In this document: positions 8,409-15,772 of the stretch, in pieces
How positions within the stretch are numbered: the first letter of the stretch is position 1
Layout: every line of letters starts with the position of its first letter
NCBI GenBank assembly: GCA_910579325.1
Contig: CAJTTU010000019.1
Coordinates: 1-47,283 of the forward strand
Source of the DNA: an uncultured Lachnospiraceae bacterium
GTDB lineage: Bacteria > Bacillota > Clostridia > Lachnospirales > Lachnospiraceae
DNA length: 47,283 bases
Direction of reading: 5' to 3'
Made by a program: the position numbers and the translations under genes
Notes under the pieces: model-generated
Database searches by the model: none
What the model saw: the letters and a program-made list of their open reading frames with translations, nothing else
What the model was told of the DNA's origin: nothing

Positions 8409-8437
8409 TTGAAAATTATATTTCCCTATGATAGACT
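8409..8437 (+). promoter_or_regulatory. Candidate sigma-A promoter for alaS
   Basis: TTGAAA (8409-8414) and TAGACT (8432-8437) are separated by 17 bases, directly after the terminator. The leader to alaS is about 120 bases. It contains neither the T-box signature nor an antiterminator pair, so tRNA-sensing control is not seen. Confidence 0.45.
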
Positions 8438-8567
8438 AGAAGATATGTGAAAAATCGCATTACTTAATGAAAGGAAGCGTTTTTCAGTTACGTCCCGGCG
8501 TACCGTGCCGGACGCATGAATAGGGATATATACCTGTGAGAATAACATCAGTCTTGGAGGAATGATC

Positions 8568-11210
8568 GTGAAAAAGTACGGTGTAAATGAACTGAGAAAA
8601 ATGTTTTTGGAGTTTTTTGAGAGCAAGGGTCATCTGGCGATGAAGAGCTTTTCTCTTGTTCCCCATAATGACAACAGCCTGCTGCTGATCAACTCCGGCA
8701 TGGCGCCGCTGAAGCCCTATTTTACGGGGCAGGAGATTCCGCCGAGGACCAGGGTGACCACCTGCCAGAAGTGTATCAGAACCGGCGATATCGAGAATGT
8801 GGGAAAGACTGCCCGTCACGGCACCTTTTTTGAGATGCTGGGTAATTTCTCCTTTGGCGATTATTTTAAGAAGGAAGCAATCTCCTGGTCCTGGGAGTTT
8901 CTGACGGAGGTGGTGGGGCTTGATCCTGACCGTCTCTATCCGTCCATCTATGAGGAGGACGACGAGGCTTTTGATCTCTGGCACAATATGATGGGGATTC
9001 CGGCGGAGCGGATTTTCCGTTTCGGTAAGGAAGATAATTTCTGGGAGCACGGCGCAGGCCCCTGCGGTCCCTGTTCTGAGATTTACTATGACCGGGGCGA
9101 GGCATACGGCTGCGGTAAAGAGGGCTGTACGGTAGGCTGCGACTGCGACCGTTACATGGAGGTGTGGAACAATGTGTTCACCCAGTTTGACAATGACGGC
9201 CACAATCATTATACCACCCTGGAGAAGAAGAATATCGATACCGGCATGGGTCTGGAGCGTCTGGCCGTGGTGGTACAGGACGTGGATTCCATTTTTGCTG
9301 TGGACACGATTAAGGCATTGCTGGACAAGGTATGCCAGCTGGCCCGTACGGAATATCAGGCGGATGAGAAAAAGGATGTGTCCCTGCGCCTGATCACCGA
9401 TCATATCCGCTCCTGTACTTTTATGATTTCCGACGGCATTATGCCTTCCAACGAGGGCCGGGGCTACGTGCTGCGCCGTCTGCTGCGCCGGGCAGCCCGT
9501 CACGGACGTCTGCTGGGCATCGAGGGCCGGTTCCTGGCGCAGTTAAGCGAGACGGTGATTGAGCTGTCAAAGGACGGCTATCCGGAGCTGGATGAGAAGA
9601 AAGAGATGATTTTCAAGGTTCTCACAGAGGAGGAGAACAAATTTTATAAGACTATCGACCAGGGCCTGAGCATTCTGGCTTCCATGGAGGAAGAGCTGGC
9701 GAAAGACGGCGGAAAGACGCTGTCCGGCGAGGATGCCTTTAAGCTGTACGACACCTATGGCTTCCCCATCGACCTGACCAGGGAGATCCTGGAGGAAAAG
9801 GGGATGGATATTGACGAGGACGGGTTTAAAGCCTGCATGGAGAACCAGCGGCAGACGGCCCGGGCAGCCAGAAAGACTACGAATTATATGGGGGCGGACG
9901 CCACGGTGTACGACGAGATCGACCCGGCTGTCACCACGGTGTTTGACGGCTATGATCATCTGACTCTGGATTCCGAGATCACGGTGCTGACCACGGAGAC
10001 GGAGCTGGTGCAGGCGATTACCGACGGCGAGGCAGGAACGATTATCGTAAAGGAAACGCCTTTCTACGCAACGATGGGCGGTCAGAAGGCCGATGTGGGA
10101 ACCATTGCCACGGCTAAGGGCGCGAAGTTCCAGGTGGAGGATACGATTAAATTAAAGGGCGGCCGGGTGGGCCATGTGGGCCGGGTGTTAAACGGCATGT
10201 TTCAGGTGGGCGATCAGGTGACGCTCTCCGTATGCCCGGTGAACCGCAGAGATACGGCCCACAATCACAGCGCCACCCATCTGCTGCAGAAAGCGCTGCG
10301 GGTCGTGCTGGGTACCCATGTAGAGCAGGCCGGCTCCTATGTGGCGGCGGACCGTCTCCGCTTTGACTTCACTCATTTTTCGGCCATGACACCGGATGAA
10401 CTGCAGCGGGTGGAAGAGCTGGTGAATCAGCAGATCGGCCTGAACCTTCCAGTGGAAACTCAGGTGATGAATATCGACGAGGCGAAAAAGTCAGGCGCAA
10501 TGGCGCTGTTCGGCGAGAAATATGAGGACGATGTGCGGGTGGTCAGCATGGGCGATTTCTCCAGGGAGCTGTGCGGCGGTACCCATGTGTCCGCTACGGG
10601 GGAGATTACGGCTTTTAAGATCATTTCCGAGTCCGGTATCGCGGCGGGCGTCAGAAGAATCGAGGCGCTGACCGGTTCCGGCGTGTTTGAATATTACAGA
10701 GAACTGGAGACGGAGCTGTATGAGGCGGCGAAGGCGGCGAAGACGGAGCCGGCGCAGCTGACGAAGAAGATCCAGGCGCTGCAGGCGGAGCTGAAAGCCG
10801 CCCAGGCGGAGAATGAAAAATTAAAGAGCAAGCTGGCCAATGAATCCATCGGCGACGTGATGAGCCGGGTGACAGAGGTGAAGGGCGTGAAGGTACTGCC
10901 TGTCAGAGTGGAAGGCGTGGACATGAACGGTCTGAGAAACCTGGGCGACCAGTTAAAAGATAAGCTGGGCGAGGGCGTAGTGGTCATCGCGTCGGCTGTG
11001 GACGGAAAGGTGAATCTGCTGGCCATGGTCACCGATCAGGTACAGAAGGCAGGCGGTCACGCAGGGAATCTGATCAAGTCCATCGCTTCTTTCGTAGGGG
11101 GCGGCGGCGGAGGACGTCCCAATATGGCCCAGGCCGGCGGGAAGAACCCGGCGGGCATCGAAGAGGCCTTGGAGAAAGTCGCGGAAGTGGTGGAAGGACA
11201 GCTGAAATAA
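8568..11210 (+). CDS. alaS: Alanyl-tRNA synthetase
   Basis: A class II synthetase of about 880 residues, normal for the family, that charges tRNA-Ala in the cytoplasm. The N-terminal catalytic core starts LRKMFLEFFESKGH and includes SFSLVP and the Ala-specific GHNHYTTLEKKNIDTG-like region. The editing domain carries HSATHLL and CGGTHVSATGE, the zinc-type His and Cys residues that hydrolyse Ser/Gly-tRNA. A C-Ala domain ends with VGGGGGGRPNMAQAGG. I prefer the GTG at 8568, seven bases after GGAGG; the in-frame ATG at 8562 is only one base from that site. The gene is monocistronic or weakly linked to the next gene. Confidence 0.97.
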   Translation: MKKYGVNELRKMFLEFFESKGHLAMKSFSLVPHNDNSLLLINSGMAPLKPYFTGQEIPPRTRVTTCQKCIRTGDIENVGKTARHGTFFEMLGNFSFGDYFKKEAISWSWEFLTEVVGLDPDRLYPSIYEEDDEAFDLWHNMMGIPAERIFRFGKEDNFWEHGAGPCGPCSEIYYDRGEAYGCGKEGCTVGCDCDRYMEVWNNVFTQFDNDGHNHYTTLEKKNIDTGMGLERLAVVVQDVDSIFAVDTIKALLDKVCQLARTEYQADEKKDVSLRLITDHIRSCTFMISDGIMPSNEGRGYVLRRLLRRAARHGRLLGIEGRFLAQLSETVIELSKDGYPELDEKKEMIFKVLTEEENKFYKTIDQGLSILASMEEELAKDGGKTLSGEDAFKLYDTYGFPIDLTREILEEKGMDIDEDGFKACMENQRQTARAARKTTNYMGADATVYDEIDPAVTTVFDGYDHLTLDSEITVLTTETELVQAITDGEAGTIIVKETPFYATMGGQKADVGTIATAKGAKFQVEDTIKLKGGRVGHVGRVLNGMFQVGDQVTLSVCPVNRRDTAHNHSATHLLQKALRVVLGTHVEQAGSYVAADRLRFDFTHFSAMTPDELQRVEELVNQQIGLNLPVETQVMNIDEAKKSGAMALFGEKYEDDVRVVSMGDFSRELCGGTHVSATGEITAFKIISESGIAAGVRRIEALTGSGVFEYYRELETELYEAAKAAKTEPAQLTKKIQALQAELKAAQAENEKLKSKLANESIGDVMSRVTEVKGVKVLPVRVEGVDMNGLRNLGDQLKDKLGEGVVVIASAVDGKVNLLAMVTDQVQKAGGHAGNLIKSIASFVGGGGGGRPNMAQAGGKNPAGIEEALEKVAEVVEGQLK

Positions 11211-11222
11211 TGAGAAACAGAC

Positions 11223-11259
11223 GCCCGGAATTTCAGGAAACAAACCGGTGATTTCGGGC
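11223..11259 (+). terminator. Stem-loop after alaS (weak terminator candidate)
   Basis: GCCCGGAAT (11223-11231) pairs with ATTTCGGGC (11251-11259) with one G-U pair, around a 19-base loop. The sequence after it is A+T-rich but lacks a continuous T run, so termination efficiency is uncertain. Confidence 0.4.
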
Positions 11260-11379
11260 ATATATTAAAATAAAGGAGGATAGGCTACCGGACATACGAA
11301 CCAGAAAAAAGATTTTGAAGAGCTTCTAAACGTCTCAGAATATATAGGTTTGTCCGCATTTTGCGTAGCAGAATATGAT

Positions 11380-12750
11380 ATGGATACACAGTATGTATGG
11401 AATGAGGAATTAAACATCGGCGTTGACTTGATCGATCAGGAGCACAAAGAACTTTTTGAGACCATCAATAAGCTTTTCTCATTTACTTCGCCTAAAAAAG
11501 GCGGTTGGGCAGGCGGAAAGAACAGCCGCAGGTCATGCCGGAAGGGAATCGAGCATTTTAAAGAGCATGCGGTGAGGCATTTCGCGGATGAGGAAGCTTA
11601 TATGGAGTCCATTAATTATGAAGGACTTGCCCAGCACAGACATATTCATAAAGGCTTTCGGGAAGATACGCTGCCAGCCCTTGAGAAGGAGCTGGAACGG
11701 ACCAATTATTCTCCGGAAGCAGTGGAACATTTCCTGGGCGTCTGTGTCGGATGGCTGATCGGGCATACCACGACGGAAGACCAGGCCATCACGGGGAAAG
11801 CGGCGCGGACCTGGGAAAATCTTCTTCCGGGGGAGGAACTGGCGGATCTGAAAAAGGCGGTCGCCCAGCTGATGTACAATATATTTTCTTTGAAAGCAAA
11901 GCTGATCAGCGATACGTATAACGGAGAAAAGTTTGGCAGCGGGCTGTATTACAGACTGGTTTACGAGACGAAGCAGGAACGGAAAATGCAGGAGATCCTT
12001 CTGGCTTTTGAGGAACGGCTGCTGCTTGGCACTATCGGAGAAGTGATGGGGAAACAGTCCGGCCGGCTGAGCACGGCGGTGCTCCATGCCGCCAGACATT
12101 CGATGCAGCGGTTTGCCGGGCGCGTGATGGAATACTTCCTGCAGGGGGAAGCTTACAAGCTGAAAGAGGAAAGCCTGCTGTCTTACCCCCAGTTTCAGAC
12201 GGTGTTTGAGACAGAAAAGCCTGTGGCCAGCCTTCTGTTTGACACGGGAGAGGGATATATGGCCTGCTGTCTTCTGACGCCTCAGCTGTCCGGGGAGCCG
12301 GAGGTGGGAACGCCGATCGGAGCCGAGAACGCCATAGATGAAGTGGCGAAATATCTGTCGGATCTGGAGGAACAGGAAAAGGCCCCCAAAAGGAAGATTC
12401 TTCTGGTAGATGATTCCGTGACGGTACGACAGATGCTGTATGAACTGCTGAGCGAGGAATATGAGGTGGAAATGGTGGAATCGGGCGTGGCGGCGATCCG
12501 GGCCGTGACCCTGAATAAGCCGGATCTGATTCTTCTGGACTATGACATGCCGATCTGCAACGGAAAGCAGACGCTGGAATTTTTGCGCTCGGAAGAGTTT
12601 TCCAAAGATATTCCGGTTATTTTCCTGACTTCGAGAAGCGATTCGGATACCGTGACCGGCGTGCTGTCCTTAAAGCCCGCCGGATATATGCTGAAAAGCT
12701 TAAAACAGAAGGATATTAAAAAGCGGGTTGACGATTTCTTCGCGTCGTAA
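11380..12750 (+). CDS. Bacteriohemerythrin-response regulator fusion
   Basis: The 456-residue protein joins an oxygen/iron-binding hemerythrin domain to a C-terminal phosphoacceptor domain. Iron ligands are all present: His22, His67-x3-Glu71, His86-x3-His90, His129 and Asp134. The C-terminal ~115 residues are a REC domain with the acidic pair (LLVDDS), phospho-Asp in LILLDYDMP, Thr in FLTS and Lys in GYMLKS. The 200-residue middle (GTIGEVMGKQSGRLSTAVL) faintly recalls CheX/CheC phosphatase folds, but I am not sure. The ATG at 11380 gives the usual hemerythrin start just before YVWNEELNIGVD. A very strong ribosome site at 11272-11280 lies ~100 bases upstream with no start codon in frame (see findings). 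An oxygen- or redox-responsive signalling role is inferred. Confidence 0.8.
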   Translation: MDTQYVWNEELNIGVDLIDQEHKELFETINKLFSFTSPKKGGWAGGKNSRRSCRKGIEHFKEHAVRHFADEEAYMESINYEGLAQHRHIHKGFREDTLPALEKELERTNYSPEAVEHFLGVCVGWLIGHTTTEDQAITGKAARTWENLLPGEELADLKKAVAQLMYNIFSLKAKLISDTYNGEKFGSGLYYRLVYETKQERKMQEILLAFEERLLLGTIGEVMGKQSGRLSTAVLHAARHSMQRFAGRVMEYFLQGEAYKLKEESLLSYPQFQTVFETEKPVASLLFDTGEGYMACCLLTPQLSGEPEVGTPIGAENAIDEVAKYLSDLEEQEKAPKRKILLVDDSVTVRQMLYELLSEEYEVEMVESGVAAIRAVTLNKPDLILLDYDMPICNGKQTLEFLRSEEFSKDIPVIFLTSRSDSDTVTGVLSLKPAGYMLKSLKQKDIKKRVDDFFAS

Positions 12751-12792
12751 GAAGTTTTTGAATGCATTTTTGAATGTTGTTTCATTTCCATA

Positions 12793-12820
12793 TTGACGAA
12801 TGACAAAAATGTGCTATAAT
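12793..12820 (+). promoter_or_regulatory. Promoter of rpsU
   Basis: TTGACG (12793-12798), a 16-base spacer and a perfect TATAAT (12815-12820) preceded by TGC (extended -10). The spacing and match suggest a strong housekeeping promoter. Confidence 0.8.
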
Positions 12821-12852
12821 AGCCTTATGTTATGCGTTATGAATAACCCGTG

Positions 12853-12882
12853 CAGTTGTACCGGTGCGCAATTTTACAACTG
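12853..12882 (+). promoter_or_regulatory. Leader hairpin just upstream of the rpsU ribosome site
   Basis: CAGTTGTA (12853-12860) pairs perfectly with TACAACTG (12875-12882) around a 14-base loop. It ends two bases before the GGGAGG of rpsU (12885-12890). It could affect ribosome access or mark an autoregulatory site; this is inference. Confidence 0.45.
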
Positions 12883-12903
12883 AAGGGAGGTTAGGTGTGA
12901 GCT

Positions 12904-13080
12904 ATGTCAAACGTAATCGTTAAAGATAATGAAAGTTTAGACAGCGCTTTACGCAGATTCAAAAGAAACTGCGCGAAGGCTGGTATCCAGCAGGAGATTC
13001 GTAAAAGAGAGCATTACGAGAAGCCCAGCGTAAGACGTAAGAAAAAGTCCGAAGCTGCAAGAAAACGCAAATACAACTAA
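12904..13080 (+). CDS. rpsU: 30S ribosomal protein S21 (bS21)
   Basis: A 58-residue basic protein of the 30S platform near the mRNA anti-Shine-Dalgarno region. It begins MSNVIVKDNESLDSALRRFK and ends in the Lys/Arg-rich KKKSEAARKRKYN, matching bS21 in length and pattern. The ATG at 12904 follows GGGAGG by 13 bases, with a weaker AGGTG closer in. It has its own promoter and terminator, so it is a single-gene unit. Confidence 0.97.
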   Translation: MSNVIVKDNESLDSALRRFKRNCAKAGIQQEIRKREHYEKPSVRRKKKSEAARKRKYN

Positions 13081-13104
13081 GAATCATGAAGTAAGTATGC
13101 GGCA

Positions 13105-13138
13105 GGCCACAGGGAAAGGGATTTTCCTGCGGCCTTTT
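13105..13138 (+). terminator. Rho-independent terminator after rpsU
   Basis: GGCCACAGGGAAA (13105-13117) pairs with TTTTCCTGCGGCC (13122-13134) with one mismatch and a GGGA tetraloop, followed by TTTT. It lies 24 bases after the rpsU stop. Confidence 0.85.
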
Positions 13139-13222
13139 CACGTCTGCGAACCGTACGGGAAGAGAGCAGAGCAGAAAGCCAGGGAGCGGCTTGAACATAA
13201 GACGGCGAAGGAAGAGGAGAGA

Positions 13223-14923
13223 ATGAATAAGAGATACTTGTATGCTGTGCTGGTCATAGCTGTTATGATATCTGTGTTCCTGATGCGTTATGATACCTAT
13301 TTGTCAGGCGACGAGATTGTTACGTATGGTATGGCGAACAGTTCTTCCGGAGGCTGGATGTTATCGACGGGAAGAGTCGCGGCCTATTTGGAGAATGAGA
13401 TTATAGGCGACTCTCTGGCAGACACGGGGCGTCATCTGGTTCAGCTGGCCGGCGATGTGGTAAAGAATAAGAGACAGGCCGCTTATTTCAGTTATCCCCG
13501 ACCGTCGGAATCCGGCTGGTATGACGGAGAAGAGATTCGGAACTGGTTTCATGTGACGCCGGCCGACAGGTTTACCTTTGGAAGGGTATATCTGAACGCC
13601 ATGGGCGACGATGCGAATACATTTCTCTATTACTGCCTTGTACATCTGGTTTCTTCCATATTTCCGGCTATCAGCGCGGCAAAATGGAGCGCTTTTATCG
13701 TCAATATCATCTGCCTGCTGATCAGTATTGTGCTGCTGTATCGTATTTGCGGCGTCTTTACGGATACTGAAACGCATAAATTGCTGGTGTGCCTGATTTA
13801 TATATTTTCCGTGGGCTGTCTGTTCCTGACGACTTATCTGAGAGCCTATATGCTGATTACCGCAATACATCTGGCGCTGCTGTTATTACATCTTCGCCTA
13901 TATGAATCGATCAGGAAGCAGGATTTCCGGAGATTCAGGCAGCGTATCGTTATGCTGATTGCGCTGTATCCGATCGGCTATGTATCCCACTACACCACGG
14001 GATTGTGGGGGGTGACTCTGGGGCTTATGACGATTGTATACATCATGGGTCATACGGGCCGGGCGGAGCGGAAGCGTTATCTAACAATCTATATTTTATC
14101 GGGGGCGGCCGCCGTTATTCTGGGCATTCTGCTGGATCCGGTTTCTCTGCCCGGTCTGCTCACAAAGCTTTCCGGTACTGACGCAGATCTGCTGACCAGC
14201 GTCAGAGTAACGGCTGACAGCGCCGTGGTCAATCTTTTTGGCAGCAAAAGGACCTGTATACTTGTAATCCTGTTGCTGCTGGCCGAATGGTTCCGGCATA
14301 AAAAGACAGGGGATCACGGAGAATCTATCCGGCAGGACAGGGTATTGCCATTGTATGTGCTGGGAGCGGTTCTTGGAGGATACTGCGTTTTTGTTGCGCT
14401 GGTGATGAAGGGGGCTTATTTTAAAACGATCTATCCTCTGCTGTGTATGACGATAGTACTGGGATTATGCGGTATGTACGGCGGTTTATTCAGCAGACGA
14501 AAGCTGGCGCGGTGCATCGTTTATCTGGGCGCGGCCGCTTATATATACGGTAATGTGACGTTTATGTTTGCTTCTAAAGACGACGAGAGAAAGAAGATCG
14601 TCGATGTGGGAGCCGCGCTGGAAGCGGCAGATACGGACGAACTGGTTTTTCTGCGCGGCCACGCCCAGGGCTACGAGTATTTTCAGTTGCTGCCGGGGCG
14701 GTATGATCAGGTATTGTTTATTACGACGACAGACGACGCGATGGGAGATTTCGTGTCGGAAAGCGACCTGAAGCAGGGGCGTCAGTATACGGCGCTGGTC
14801 ACAAATGGCGAAAACATTAAGGAAGATTTTGAAGCGGCCGTGAAAGAAAATCCTTATCTGGATACGATAGAAACCGTTTACACAGGCGGAGAAGTGTCTG
14901 TTTTGAAATTGAATATGAAGTGA
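13223..14923 (+). CDS. Multi-spanning membrane protein, GT-C glycosyltransferase-like
   Basis: The 566-residue protein starts with a membrane segment and then an outward-facing acidic pair in YLSGDEIVTYGMA, the position and form of the catalytic Asp/Glu in GT-C (ArnT/PMT-like) enzymes. About ten further hydrophobic spans follow (for example residues ~150-260, 290-400 and 430-470). The C-terminal ~130 residues are soluble and mixed alpha/beta. GT-C enzymes use lipid-phosphate sugars on the outer face of the membrane. The ATG at 13223 follows AGAGGAGAG; an in-frame upstream extension crosses the rpsU terminator and is rejected. The sugar and acceptor are unknown. An alternative is a polymer flippase or O-antigen-ligase-like protein. 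Confidence 0.6.
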   Translation: MNKRYLYAVLVIAVMISVFLMRYDTYLSGDEIVTYGMANSSSGGWMLSTGRVAAYLENEIIGDSLADTGRHLVQLAGDVVKNKRQAAYFSYPRPSESGWYDGEEIRNWFHVTPADRFTFGRVYLNAMGDDANTFLYYCLVHLVSSIFPAISAAKWSAFIVNIICLLISIVLLYRICGVFTDTETHKLLVCLIYIFSVGCLFLTTYLRAYMLITAIHLALLLLHLRLYESIRKQDFRRFRQRIVMLIALYPIGYVSHYTTGLWGVTLGLMTIVYIMGHTGRAERKRYLTIYILSGAAAVILGILLDPVSLPGLLTKLSGTDADLLTSVRVTADSAVVNLFGSKRTCILVILLLLAEWFRHKKTGDHGESIRQDRVLPLYVLGAVLGGYCVFVALVMKGAYFKTIYPLLCMTIVLGLCGMYGGLFSRRKLARCIVYLGAAAYIYGNVTFMFASKDDERKKIVDVGAALEAADTDELVFLRGHAQGYEYFQLLPGRYDQVLFITTTDDAMGDFVSESDLKQGRQYTALVTNGENIKEDFEAAVKENPYLDTIETVYTGGEVSVLKLNMK

Positions 14924-14968
14924 TACTGACATACTGAAAAATGATTGGAAATATTTTGGGAGGATGTC

Positions 14969-15742
14969 ATGAACCCGGTGCACCGCGACATATTCAGGGC
15001 CATCCATGAAGGAAAATGGCTGACAATCGAATACCGCAACAGGCAGGAGCAGGTGACCCGGCACTGGATCGGGATTCACAGCCTGGACATAAGGCGGCGC
15101 TCCCTGTCCGTGGAGGGCTTCCATCTGGGGCTGTATACGCTGGAAATCTATGATCGTATCTATATCGATTCGATTCTTTCCTCCCGGGCCAGGGAGCAGC
15201 TGATTGTGCTGGTCAGCGAGAAAAATCTGGAGCGGCTCCATCAGCAGGAAGGGGAGGACGATCTGTATGATCTGGTCCGCTATGTGCGCTCCAACGGCGC
15301 CTCTAAGGTGGCATCCAAGCCTGCCCGTTCCAGGGCGCTGGGAATCAAGTCCTTCAGCACAAAGACGGAGGAAGCCTTTTTGCGGAATCTGACACATGCA
15401 TTGGAGAATATCTGGCTGTCCCAGAGCCGGTTTACGGTGGAAAAGGAGGTGGCCGTCTCCCAGGTATTTGAGGACAATGTGAATTACAGCGATTTGTTTT
15501 ATTCCGGCAGATTTGATTTCGTGGTTTATGAGCAAATCGGCGACGGGAAGTATCCGGCGCTGGTGATCGAACTGGATGGCAAGGAGCATTTTGAGGACGA
15601 GGTGGTGATGGCCAGGGACAGAAAAAAACAGGAAATCTGCCATGCCCACCAGATGGAACTGATCCGGGTGGAAAATACGTATGCGAGACGGTATCAGCAC
15701 ATGAAGAGGATATTGGAGGCGTATTTTAAGATGATGCACTGA
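14969..15742 (+). CDS. WYL-like domain fused to a DUF2726-type nuclease-like domain
   Basis: A 257-residue cytoplasmic protein. Residues ~3-75 resemble a WYL module (WLTIEYRNRQEQVTRHWIG, then LSVEGFHLG), a small barrel that usually senses nucleic acid or nucleotide ligands. Residues ~125-250 match a DUF2726/Vsr-like restriction-endonuclease fold: FDFVVYE, VIELDGKEH and the helix DRKKQEICHAHQMELIRV, with the Asp and Glu-x-Asp/Lys positions expected of PD-(D/E)xK sites. The ATG at 14969 follows TTGGGAGG at five bases; a TTG at 14945 is less likely. It stands alone between a membrane protein and convergent rqcH. Function unknown; a nucleic-acid-sensing or repair nuclease is inferred. Confidence 0.65.
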   Translation: MNPVHRDIFRAIHEGKWLTIEYRNRQEQVTRHWIGIHSLDIRRRSLSVEGFHLGLYTLEIYDRIYIDSILSSRAREQLIVLVSEKNLERLHQQEGEDDLYDLVRYVRSNGASKVASKPARSRALGIKSFSTKTEEAFLRNLTHALENIWLSQSRFTVEKEVAVSQVFEDNVNYSDLFYSGRFDFVVYEQIGDGKYPALVIELDGKEHFEDEVVMARDRKKQEICHAHQMELIRVENTYARRYQHMKRILEAYFKMMH

Positions 15743-15772
15743 AGTGGCGTTCTGGTTGTTCGGGAGGGAGGG

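Noticed and set aside
8438..8567. T-box riboswitch before alaS
   Set aside because: The leader is only about 120 bases and lacks the AGGGTGGNACCGCG T-box sequence and a terminator/antiterminator pair.
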